Origin: Bacteroidales bacterium
GTDB taxonomy: Bacteria; Bacteroidota; Bacteroidia; Bacteroidales; JAADJA01
Direction of reading: 5' to 3'
Assembly: GCA_020052415.1 (NCBI GenBank)
Contig: JAGVPB010000040.1
Span: 62,001 to 126,000 of the forward strand
DNA: 64,000 nt
Within the stretch, counting starts at the first letter, position 1, and every line of letters starts with the position of its first letter. The notes beneath the pieces were generated by a model, which worked only from the letters and a program-made list of their open reading frames with translations, searched no databases and had not been told where the DNA came from. A program made the position numbers and the translations under genes. Shown here piece after piece: positions 25,658 through 33,752 of this stretch.

Positions 25658-27124
25658 TCATATTGACGGCATGAAATGAATAAAAAATCCCGACTCTCCC
25701 ATTTTATTGAAGGAATATTCGAACCTTACGACAAAATCGTAATACGTCACAAAATCAAGACCGAGCCCGTAACCTACCAAAATCTCGTTTGCAAGCGGAT
25801 TATAAACATTGCTTCGGTTATCAATTGCATAACCTATATCGGTATAAACATTAAGGTAAATTGCATAATATAGCTTGCTGAATTTATCGGTAGGAATAAA
25901 GTCCAGGGAAAAGACTCTCGTTGGAACCAGCTCGAATTTCAGGTTGTTTTTCATCAGTCCGAAATGTTGTGCATCCACTACATAATATTCATAACCGCGC
26001 ACAAAATCCCGGTTATAACCCAATCCTCTTAAATAATAATAAGGCTGATGCCAGAAGGGCGAAACCTTACCCGTCAATCCATAGGCATAGTAAAGTCTTC
26101 CTTTGATTTTGTAGTACTTTCTGAAAGTTGATTTTACAGTGAGTGAGTTTACTTCCGGCTCATGAAAAAATCCAAGTCCTTTTTTATCAAGTTCTGCATC
26201 AAAATAAAAACCGTTCAGGGGATACTGCTTGTAATCGCGGTAATCGCTCCTGAACTGATAATAGAATGATAAAAACTGATTTCGGGTTGAACCACCGTAT
26301 GAGTAATCCGGATTCAGATCCAATACGGTGTCTTCCAAAAGAAGATCATTGTAACCCAACTTAAACCAGCTCAGGTTATGAATACCTTTACGGTAATAGG
26401 CCTCTACATATGTAAAATAAGTTCTTTTAGGATAGGAATTTTCACTCTTGTAATATACTTCCCTATTGGTTAATTGATGAGATTCATCATTAGCATCCAC
26501 CCCAAAGGAATTATAGGCAAGTTCATGATTTTGTGACGATCCCGCACTTATACCAAATCCCCAGGTTTGCTTTTTGTTTATATAAGGTATCTGATATGAA
26601 AGCTCATATTTTTCATCATAGCCGAAGCGGGCATAAACAATCAGCTTTTCCCTCCTGCCCCTAAAGTTATTCCAGGTAAGGAAAAGTCCGTAATTGATCC
26701 GGTTCAAATCCTTTTTCTTCAGCCATTCATTAAAGTTGCGGTCGGCAAACTCCAGTATGGGCACAGGCCATATATACCATCTTTCAATAAATTCAAAATT
26801 AACGTCAATCTGATCAGGCTGGCCCGGAACAGGAAGGGAATCAACAGTAACAAAATTAAAAAGGGAAGTATTTACAAGATTTTTTCTGCTTTGCTGCAAA
26901 AGGCCGGATATATCAGCTATAGCTATGGTGTCCATTTCTCTGATCAGCAATTCCCGCCTGATTATTCGCTCCTTGGTAATCTTGTTGCCTGAAAAAGTAA
27001 TATTCCTGATGACAAGATTTGCCGAACTGTTAAGCGAATCGGATTTCCCTTCCGCTGTATTTGGAGTTCCTGCAGTTGCGATGAGACAACTAATGATTAA
27101 AAAGTAAACAACAATTCCTCTCAT
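25658..27124 (-). CDS. Outer membrane protein with one POTRA domain and a surface-antigen barrel
   Basis: 488 residues. The N-terminus has a hydrophobic segment (about 3-20) that serves as signal peptide. One POTRA-like domain follows (about 36-110, VIRNITFSGNKITKERIIRREL), then a 16-strand-like barrel ending FVVRFEYSFNKMGESGFFIHF. It belongs to the Omp85 superfamily but is much shorter than BamA (874) and lacks four POTRA domains. It could be a TamA-like insertase or a channel. The start is 2 bp after the stop of the CBS-domain gene, which places it with nadK and bamA on one strand. Confidence 0.82.
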   Translation of the reverse strand: MRGIVVYFLIISCLIATAGTPNTAEGKSDSLNSSANLVIRNITFSGNKITKERIIRRELLIREMDTIAIADISGLLQQSRKNLVNTSLFNFVTVDSLPVPGQPDQIDVNFEFIERWYIWPVPILEFADRNFNEWLKKKDLNRINYGLFLTWNNFRGRREKLIVYARFGYDEKYELSYQIPYINKKQTWGFGISAGSSQNHELAYNSFGVDANDESHQLTNREVYYKSENSYPKRTYFTYVEAYYRKGIHNLSWFKLGYNDLLLEDTVLDLNPDYSYGGSTRNQFLSFYYQFRSDYRDYKQYPLNGFYFDAELDKKGLGFFHEPEVNSLTVKSTFRKYYKIKGRLYYAYGLTGKVSPFWHQPYYYLRGLGYNRDFVRGYEYYVVDAQHFGLMKNNLKFELVPTRVFSLDFIPTDKFSKLYYAIYLNVYTDIGYAIDNRSNVYNPLANEILVGYGLGLDFVTYYDFVVRFEYSFNKMGESGFFIHFMPSI

Positions 27125-27126
27125 TC

Positions 27127-27792
27127 CTAAATATTAAGATAGTTCATCAAAGCGTCATACCTGTCGAGCAAATCATTGTACATTCCTTCATCCTCAGTAA
27201 AGGTTTCTTTAATAAAATAGTTGTACCTGTTCAATGTTTTCACCAGCGATTGTATCTCCCATTTATTCACCTTTATCGTCAATTCCATTTTAGTGGAATC
27301 CTTTTCGGATGATACATATAAACTGAGGATTTTTGTATCCTGTGATTCAACGATCTGTGCGATTTGCGATAATACGTAATCATTCTGATTTAGTTCCAGA
27401 ATTAATACGGCTCCCGGATGATCAATGGCGGTGAATTTCCCGAAATGCTCAGCAAGCTTCCCGACCGATATGCACCCTGTATAATTCTTTTTGTCATCCA
27501 GCACAGGTAGTATCGGGATTTTTTCAGTGGTCATAACTTTAATGACATCGAATACATGTTGATTTTCATTTACATAAACAAGTTTATAGGGTACTTTTTG
27601 ATCACAGAGAGGCATATCCGGATCACTCAGGTTGAAGATATCCGGTTCGCAGATAAGGCCAAGGTACTGCTGGCCCGAAAGTACGGGAAGGCATGATACT
27701 TTATATTCATCCATATAATAAAGCGCATCCGAACCGGACTCCGTTGATTTTACGGGCGTGATTGCCGAAGAGAGTAACTGTTTACTTATCAT
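27127..27792 (-). CDS. CBS-domain protein
   Basis: About 221 residues from the ATG at 27792; a frame from 27846 adds 18 residues unlike the family. Two CBS motifs span about residues 1-125 (DALYYMDEYKVSCLPVLSGQ and TTEKIPILPVLDDKKNYTG). An ACT-like region follows (ILELNQNDYVLSQIAQIVES). CBS pairs usually sense adenine nucleotides; the ACT-like part suggests a second ligand. In Bacteroidota this gene commonly stands next to nadK. Here the Omp85-type gene lies between them. Confidence 0.82.
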   Translation of the reverse strand: MISKQLLSSAITPVKSTESGSDALYYMDEYKVSCLPVLSGQQYLGLICEPDIFNLSDPDMPLCDQKVPYKLVYVNENQHVFDVIKVMTTEKIPILPVLDDKKNYTGCISVGKLAEHFGKFTAIDHPGAVLILELNQNDYVLSQIAQIVESQDTKILSLYVSSEKDSTKMELTIKVNKWEIQSLVKTLNRYNYFIKETFTEDEGMYNDLLDRYDALMNYLNI

Positions 27793-27873
27793 CACTGAAT
27801 ACTTAATAGTTAAGATATATACAAACCATTTCTGATAAAGTTGCAAACCATATAGAACAATAAAGACAACAAA

Positions 27874-28818
27874 TTAAGTGGATCGGTAATCATTTTCAGT
27901 TGCTTTCCAATAATCGTCATTTAAAATGCTAAGATAATTCTTAAATCTGGATTCGCTAATCATTCCCTCTGATAAGGCCTTTTGAACTGCACATCCCGGT
28001 TCATGGACATGCGAGCAATTATTAAACCGGCATTCTTTCATATATCTTCTTATCTCAGGGAATCGTTCAGCTATTTCCCTGCGGTTAAAATCCGACAACC
28101 CGAATTCCTTTATTCCCGGTGTATCTATAATATATCCGCCATCTGAAAGCCGGAGCATTTCTGCAAAAGTGGTGGTATGCATTCCCACTTTGTGATAACC
28201 TGAGAGTTCTTTGGTCTTCAAATCAAGAATTGGTTCAATTGCATTGATAAGCGCTGATTTGCCCACTCCTGAATGACCCGAGAACAAAGTTCTTCGTCCA
28301 CGGAGGCTGGTTTTTAACAAATCCAGGTTATCACCGCGAATTGCTGAAACAGAGAAACAATTATATCCGGCTTCGGAATATATCTTTTCAAATTCAGCCA
28401 TTTGGGAATTTAATTTCCTGTTGTAAAGATCAATTTTATTAAATACTATACTTGCCGGGATATGATAAGCCTCGGAGGTTACAAGAAATCTGTCTATAAA
28501 TCCGGTTGAAGTTCTTGGAAGCGCCAGTGTTGCAATAATAAAAACCTGGTCGAGGTTTGCAGCAATGATGTGAGATACTTTAGAGAGATTTGTAGCCTTT
28601 CTGACAAGGTAATTGTGGCGGGGAAGGATTTGGTTGACCAAACCCGTCTTATTATCATCGAGAATCAAAAACTTAACATTATCTCCAACGGCAACCGGAT
28701 TTGTTGATTTGATACCTTTGGTCCGGAAAGTACCCTTAAGTTTGCAATTGTAGATCATCCCTTCTTCCGTTTCCACATCAAGCCAGCTTCCTGTTGATTT
28801 TATGACCACTCCAACCAT
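27874..28818 (-). CDS. rsgA: Small ribosomal subunit biogenesis GTPase RsgA
   Basis: 314 residues. An OB-fold (about 1-70) precedes a circularly permuted GTPase in which NKID (127-130, G4) comes before the P-loop GHSGVGKSAL (181-190, G1) and DTPG. The C-terminus holds the zinc knuckle (ECRFNNCSHVHEPGCAV). It releases late assembly factors from the 30S subunit. Length and motifs are standard. Confidence 0.96.
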   Translation of the reverse strand: MVGVVIKSTGSWLDVETEEGMIYNCKLKGTFRTKGIKSTNPVAVGDNVKFLILDDNKTGLVNQILPRHNYLVRKATNLSKVSHIIAANLDQVFIIATLALPRTSTGFIDRFLVTSEAYHIPASIVFNKIDLYNRKLNSQMAEFEKIYSEAGYNCFSVSAIRGDNLDLLKTSLRGRRTLFSGHSGVGKSALINAIEPILDLKTKELSGYHKVGMHTTTFAEMLRLSDGGYIIDTPGIKEFGLSDFNRREIAERFPEIRRYMKECRFNNCSHVHEPGCAVQKALSEGMISESRFKNYLSILNDDYWKATENDYRST

Positions 28819-28906
28819 AAATGAATCCGTTAATTTTTTTTACTTCCAACGATTAATTGTATAATAACCGGACTAGGATGAATCAGCAATAGGATTTAAA
28901 ATATTT

Positions 28907-29176
28907 TCAGTGGAAATTATAGTGCTTTTTAACAGGTTTCTTAATATCCCAGGTACAATTCAATCCATTTTTGAAGGTCACGAAATCACCTTTTATAATT
29001 GTGAATTTTCCATCCGGGGTATCCACAATAACCTCACCTTCGAGAATCAGACATTCTTCGTCGCCATCATATTGCCAATCGAAGTGTGATATTTCTTTTT
29101 CCCAGATCGGCCAGCTTTTTATAGCCCGTGTTTTGACCTCAGTTTCCGACAGCTTTTCAATAATTACTTTTGCCAT
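28907..29176 (-). CDS. Small cupin-domain protein
   Basis: About 89 residues from the ATG at 29176 (MAKVIIEKLSE); the longer frame to 29224 adds 16 residues without family features. It is a single cupin barrel of the (S)-ureidoglycine aminohydrolase-like type (WPIWEKEISHFDWQYDGDEECLILEGEV and FVTFKNGLNCTWDIKKPVKKHY). Members of this family bind a metal and have unknown substrates. No metabolic neighbours point to a role. Confidence 0.85.
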   Translation of the reverse strand: MAKVIIEKLSETEVKTRAIKSWPIWEKEISHFDWQYDGDEECLILEGEVIVDTPDGKFTIIKGDFVTFKNGLNCTWDIKKPVKKHYNFH

Positions 29177-29271
29177 AATATTTGGATTTTCTGTAAAAGT
29201 ACATTTTAAACCTGAATTTTGCAACTGCTGGTTATCCGATCATTCAAGGAAAGTTCAGCTTCATATCAAAT

Positions 29272-29874
29272 TTAAATTGCCATTTTTTTATTCATCGCAG
29301 CGATCATCGTTAATATTTCATCCTTCCCTTTTCCGGTTCTGGCAGAGGTTACGACAGATACAGGAGCCTCTTCCCAATATTCCAAAAGAATGCTTTTGTA
29401 ATTCTCCAGGTTGGAATTGAGTTTCGATTTTGATAGTTTATCGCTTTTTGTAAAAATAAGTACAAAAGGCAGGTTCTTTTCACCAAACCAGGAAATAAAT
29501 TCAAGGTCCGATTTCTGAGGTGTAAGGCGCGAATCTATCAGAATAAATGTGTTGATTAAATTCACTCTGTGAAGCAGATAATCCTGTGACATTTTTTCCC
29601 ATTTGATCCGAACACTTTTTGAAATTTTTGCGAATCCATAACCGGGCAGGTCAACCAGATACCAGCTATTGTTTATTATGAAATGGTTGATCAACCGCGT
29701 TTTACCGGGAGTACCTGAAATTTTCGCCAGATTCTTTCTGCCGGCAAGCATATTTATCAATGATGATTTCCCGACATTTGATCTGCCGATGAAGGCAAAC
29801 TCAGGAATATCAGGTACTGGGCATTTTAAATAACCGGTATTGCTTACAATAAAACGTGCATCAAAAATCTCCAT
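29272..29874 (-). CDS. engB: Ribosome biogenesis GTP-binding protein EngB/YsxC
   Basis: 200 residues. The P-loop is GRSNVGKSSL (30-39). DLPGYGFAK (G3) and FTKSDKL (G4) follow in order. It is an essential GTPase in 50S assembly. It lies 32 bp after glsB on the same strand and may share its transcript. Confidence 0.95.
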   Translation of the reverse strand: MEIFDARFIVSNTGYLKCPVPDIPEFAFIGRSNVGKSSLINMLAGRKNLAKISGTPGKTRLINHFIINNSWYLVDLPGYGFAKISKSVRIKWEKMSQDYLLHRVNLINTFILIDSRLTPQKSDLEFISWFGEKNLPFVLIFTKSDKLSKSKLNSNLENYKSILLEYWEEAPVSVVTSARTGKGKDEILTMIAAMNKKMAI

Positions 29875-29906
29875 TGAATTAATAGTTATTCTCCAAACAC
29901 CGGAGA

Positions 29907-30839
29907 TTATTGACTGGATTTAAAAGTTGACATGTGCCTGTCCTTTTTGTAATCATAAATATCGGCTATGGTAATGATTATTGCCGATTCCTCCACCATC
30001 CCGAATTCATCATTAATGGCCGTTCCGAACATTTTCATTGAACCGGAAAGATTCATATAAGCATTCACAAGGGGTGGTATTTGTTCACCGAGCCTTCTTA
30101 CTTTCTGTACAAGGATTTTATAATCTTCGTCATAGTTCGCACCCATAAAAATGCTGCGTAAAACTTTTTCCTTGGTTTGAATTTTAAATGGGTTTTTAGG
30201 TCTTACAAGTTCTTCATCATCAGGAAAATATTTATGTAGAAAATAAAGGATCAGGTCACGTCCAAAAGAATCGAAGCTGGGATACATGGTGATTTTACCG
30301 AAGAAATACCTGACTTCAGGATTCACTATTGTAATTGCGCCAAGCCCATCCCACAGGTTGTCGAGTGAATACATGCCTTTTCTTAAATTTACTGTGGGCT
30401 GATAGTTGGGTTGTACAAACGACCGTCCGAGTTCAAAGGTCACCGGCCAGTAATCGTGAATAAATTTATCGGAGAACCGGAACAACTTTGAAGTTGGTGT
30501 ATGCGGCTGGCCTTCCTCATCCGTTTCGACTTCCTCGCCGATTAAATAACGGTAGCCTCCTACGATTTCCTTATCTTCAGGATTCCAGACGATCAGTTGC
30601 CTGAAAGGTGATTTACCAATATCATAATCGTCAATATCAAGGCTTTTACCTGTACCTCCGCTTGCATCTCTGAAAGTAATTTCACGCAGGCGTCCAAGTT
30701 CGCGCATTACATTTGGCGCCTGATCATGGGTGAAAATGTAAATTTTATTATTTCCGCTATTGGTATCCCTGAAAAACAAATCACTGGTAAGTTCCCGATC
30801 AAGAAGCTGGCGATCAACCGGTGGAATTATTGTTTCCAT
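29907..30839 (-). CDS. glsB: Glycine lipid N-acyltransferase (OlsB-like GNAT)
   Basis: 310 residues with an OlsB/hemolysin-type GNAT domain (MRELGRLREITFRDASGGTGKSLDIDDYD, ELGRSFVQPNYQ, YFFGKITMYPSFDS). In Bacteroides the glsB/glsA pair makes glycine lipids: GlsB N-acylates glycine with a 3-hydroxy fatty acid and GlsA adds the second acyl chain. The neighbouring PlsC-like gene 100 bp upstream supports this. The assignment rests on family resemblance plus that pairing; ornithine or serine-glycine lipids are possible alternative products. Confidence 0.75.
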   Translation of the reverse strand: METIIPPVDRQLLDRELTSDLFFRDTNSGNNKIYIFTHDQAPNVMRELGRLREITFRDASGGTGKSLDIDDYDIGKSPFRQLIVWNPEDKEIVGGYRYLIGEEVETDEEGQPHTPTSKLFRFSDKFIHDYWPVTFELGRSFVQPNYQPTVNLRKGMYSLDNLWDGLGAITIVNPEVRYFFGKITMYPSFDSFGRDLILYFLHKYFPDDEELVRPKNPFKIQTKEKVLRSIFMGANYDEDYKILVQKVRRLGEQIPPLVNAYMNLSGSMKMFGTAINDEFGMVEESAIIITIADIYDYKKDRHMSTFKSSQ

Positions 30840-30939
30840 AATAAATTTATTAAATTTTTAGGTTTATTTTTATTATTACATTCAAGTCGTTTTCAATAAT
30901 GATAAGCCTGATCCGATTATATTTGATCAGATACGCCGG

Positions 30940-31794
30940 TCATAATGCGTTAAAAGGTTCTTTAAAATCCATTCTGCCCGACGAATAAATATAATCCTTC
31001 ATCTTTCCCGCCCATTCTGCAAAATTGTATCTTTTATCAAATGTTTCAACCGGAATCGGACTTCCAATTGTTATTTTTATAATTTTATTTCTTTGCCTGT
31101 ACAATTCATCAGGTAAAAACATCATTTCAATGTTGGCTTTAATTTTCAGCTTTTTCCTAACGCTTGCCAAATTGTAAAAAAAATTTGAATTCTTCCCTTC
31201 AATATAAACAGGAATTATATCCCTGTTGTACTGCTTTGCCTTTGAAATAAAAGTTTTCTTCCATTCAAGATCTTTTATACTGCCTTTTTGCTTTCGCGAA
31301 ACCAATCCGGCAGGGAAATACAGAACCAACTTGTCCGAATTGAAAGTATTATGGATCAGTTCAATATTCTCTGTATTGCTTCCGTGCTTATTGATGGGAA
31401 TAAACAATTCCTGAAGGTTGGGTAAATACATCAATAGATCGTTTACCGGAAAAACGATATCTCTGCGAACCCTTCCGATTACCTGCATCAGTGCAACACC
31501 ATCAAGAGCGCCAAGCGGATGATTGGAAGCAATTATATATCGTCCGGTCAGCGGGATATTTTCTTCACCTTTTACCTGGACTATCGCACCGAAGCCCTTT
31601 ATGATCGCATCAACAAAATCAAGCCCGTAATAATTCCTGTTGCTGAATAAAAAATCATTGATCTCATTTTCATGAATAATTCTTCGCAGGAAATTAAATA
31701 CAAAACCCGGGATCCACCTCGCTAATTTAGGATTCTTCGACCGGAAAACATTTTCGAGATCAATTGTCCGCCGGGTTATTTTAATATCTTCCAT
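30940..31794 (-). CDS. glsA: Glycine lipid O-acyltransferase (PlsC-like)
   Basis: 284 residues, a lyso-lipid acyltransferase. The catalytic motif is NHPLGALDG, spaced one residue wider than the usual HX4D, as is common in this Bacteroidota branch. FPAGLVSRKQKG serves as the substrate-binding block. It has no signal peptide and no clear membrane helix; it is probably peripheral on the inner membrane. Together with glsB it should make di-acylated glycine lipids. The two genes are transcribed away from the dcw cluster. Confidence 0.75.
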   Translation of the reverse strand: MEDIKITRRTIDLENVFRSKNPKLARWIPGFVFNFLRRIIHENEINDFLFSNRNYYGLDFVDAIIKGFGAIVQVKGEENIPLTGRYIIASNHPLGALDGVALMQVIGRVRRDIVFPVNDLLMYLPNLQELFIPINKHGSNTENIELIHNTFNSDKLVLYFPAGLVSRKQKGSIKDLEWKKTFISKAKQYNRDIIPVYIEGKNSNFFYNLASVRKKLKIKANIEMMFLPDELYRQRNKIIKITIGSPIPVETFDKRYNFAEWAGKMKDYIYSSGRMDFKEPFNAL

Positions 31795-31814
31795 TTAATC
31801 GAGCTATAGGGTTG

Positions 31815-31822
31815 CAAAAATA
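31815..31822 (-). promoter_or_regulatory. -7 box before glsA
   Basis: Reads TATTTTTG on the minus strand, 21 bp before the glsA start. No clear -33 TTTG. Confidence 0.4.
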
Positions 31823-32007
31823 AACAATATTCGGATGAAGTTCGCGGTCTCAGTATTAATCAGCTTTTTATGATGAATTAAATTGTTTTAACACGATTAA
31901 TATTTCTATTAAAATATTCGTGATCCAATACCAAACCTGCCATAATTGAAGTTATTATATTCTCCGGTGGGAATAAGTGTAAAAAAGTTATTAACATTAG
32001 GCAAAAT

Positions 32008-32035
32008 GTGGAGATTTGTTTTTATTTTTATCCAC
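32008..32035 (+). promoter_or_regulatory. Possible MraZ-binding region
   Basis: GTGGA (32008-32012) and TCCAC (32031-32035) lie 38 and 15 bp before the mraZ start. MraZ binds repeats of a GTGG core before its own gene in other bacteria; here there is one direct and one inverted copy rather than several direct copies, so the call is weak. Confidence 0.25.
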
Positions 32036-32049
32036 TGAATATTTAATTG

Positions 32050-32514
32050 ATGACAAACCTTACATACACATACGAATGTAAAGCCGATTCCAAGGGCAGA
32101 GTAGCGCTTCCGGGCGGACTGAAGAAAGAGCTTGCCCCGGTTTTGAACAATGGCTTTGTAATTAAAAAAAGTGTTTTTTATCACTGCCTCGAATTATATC
32201 CCAGGGCCGAATGGGAAAAAGAGATGGCGGGAATTGATAAACTTAACCGCTTTGTCAAAAAAAATATTGATTTTATAAGGAAGTTCATGGCCGGTGTTCG
32301 CCCAGTAGAGCTTGATATCAGCGGCAGGATCAATATCCCCAATGAACTGATTGCATTTGCAAATATCAAAAAGAACCTTGTGCTGACTTCCCAAATCAAC
32401 AAGATTGAAATCTGGGATAAAGAGAATTATGAAAAGGTTTTAAATGACGAAGGAATAGACTTTGGGACGCTGGCTGAAGAGGTGATGGGACAATCACAAA
32501 AACCGGATGAATAA
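32050..32514 (+). CDS. mraZ: Transcriptional regulator MraZ
   Basis: 154 residues from the ATG at 32050; a TTG one codon earlier is also possible. Two SpoVT/AbrB-like DNA-binding motifs are visible: CKADSKGRVALPGGLKKEL near the start and ELDISGRINIPNELIAFA near residue 97. It is the first gene of the dcw cluster and normally represses it. The last base of its stop overlaps the ATG of rsmH. Confidence 0.95.
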   Translation: MTNLTYTYECKADSKGRVALPGGLKKELAPVLNNGFVIKKSVFYHCLELYPRAEWEKEMAGIDKLNRFVKKNIDFIRKFMAGVRPVELDISGRINIPNELIAFANIKKNLVLTSQINKIEIWDKENYEKVLNDEGIDFGTLAEEVMGQSQKPDE

Positions 32515-33407
32515 TGTACCATCAGCCGGTTTTATTAAAGGAAAGCATTGAAGGATTAAATATCAAAAAAGGCGGCATCTACGTGGATGCTACATTTGGC
32601 GGAGGCGGGCATTCGCTTGAAATTTTAAAGCACATTGGAAAGGGTTCTTTGATGGCATTCGACCAGGATGAAGATGCACTGAAAAACAAGCCGGAGGATG
32701 AAAGACTAATTCTGATCAACCAGAATTTCAGGTTCATGCGGAATTTCCTGAAACTATATAAGGCTTTGCCGGTGGATGGAATCCTTGCCGACCTCGGAGT
32801 TTCCTCACACCAGATTGATGAACCGGAAAGGGGGTTTTCGATGCGGTTTGAAGGAAATCTGGATTTAAGGATGAACAAGCGCAAAAGTCTAACCGCCGCA
32901 CAAATTGTAAATGAATATCCAATAATTAAGCTGAGGGATATTTTTTTCAAATACGGAGAGCTGAGCAACGGATCAAAAATAGCATACGAAATTGAGCAGG
33001 CAAGGACAAGGGAATACATTGGCACAACAAAACAGTTACAATCGGCAACTCAAAAATGTGCACCAAAAGGTCAGGAAAATAAATTTTATGCAAAGTTATT
33101 CCAGGCCTTGCGGATTGAAGTAAATGATGAATTGGGATCGCTGAGGGATTTATTGGATCAGTCGGTCGGATTGCTTGGGACAGGAGGAAGGCTGGTAATA
33201 ATATCTTATCATTCGCTTGAAGACAGGTTGGTAAAAAACTACATGAAATCAGGAAATTTTGAAGGAAAAATAAGCACTGATTTTTTTGGTAATCCGGAGG
33301 TAAATTTCAGGTTGATTACAAAAAAGCCTTTAATTCCCGGCGAGGAGGAGATCAGCAGTAACAGCAGGGCGAGAAGCGCCAAACTCAGGATCGCAGAAAA
33401 AAAATAA
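32514..33407 (+). CDS. rsmH: 16S rRNA (cytosine(1402)-N4)-methyltransferase RsmH
   Basis: 297 residues. The SAM-binding region is YVDATFGGGGHSLEIL with LMAFDQDEDAL; LADLGVSSHQIDEPERGFSMR is the family signature and ISYHSLEDRLVKN the catalytic block. It is coupled to mraZ by a TAATG overlap. Confidence 0.96.
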   Translation: MYHQPVLLKESIEGLNIKKGGIYVDATFGGGGHSLEILKHIGKGSLMAFDQDEDALKNKPEDERLILINQNFRFMRNFLKLYKALPVDGILADLGVSSHQIDEPERGFSMRFEGNLDLRMNKRKSLTAAQIVNEYPIIKLRDIFFKYGELSNGSKIAYEIEQARTREYIGTTKQLQSATQKCAPKGQENKFYAKLFQALRIEVNDELGSLRDLLDQSVGLLGTGGRLVIISYHSLEDRLVKNYMKSGNFEGKISTDFFGNPEVNFRLITKKPLIPGEEEISSNSRARSAKLRIAEKK

Positions 33408-33419
33408 AAGGACAAACAG

Positions 33420-33746
33420 ATGTTTAAAAAGCCAAAAACATTGAAATCATTCAGAAATATTCTCGGTGGAGCATTTCTGACGGATGAGAAAACGACAAGG
33501 AACCTGCCTTACCTTCTGTTCCTTGCAGTCCTGGCTATTTTATACATCGGAAATTCCTACTATGCTGAGAAAAATATCAGGAAAATTGAAAAGAAACAAA
33601 AAGAGCTGAGAGAGCTGAGATATGAATACGTCAACATTAAGTCGCAGCTTTTACAAAAGAGCAGGGCGTCGAAAGTTGCCACCAGCCTTTCAAAAAAGGG
33701 AATAAAGGAATCAACTGTTCCTCCAAAAAAAATAATTGTAAAGTAA
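33420..33746 (+). CDS. ftsL: FtsL-like divisome protein
   Basis: 108 residues. A basic cytoplasmic tail of about 27 residues, one membrane helix (about 28-46, NLPYLLFLAVLAILYIG) and a coiled coil (about 50-85) give the FtsL layout. The place between rsmH and the transpeptidase gene is the FtsL place. Sequence similarity to E. coli FtsL is very low, as is normal. It should join FtsQ and an FtsB-like partner at the septum. Confidence 0.85.
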   Translation: MFKKPKTLKSFRNILGGAFLTDEKTTRNLPYLLFLAVLAILYIGNSYYAEKNIRKIEKKQKELRELRYEYVNIKSQLLQKSRASKVATSLSKKGIKESTVPPKKIIVK

Positions 33747-33752
33747 CACCGG

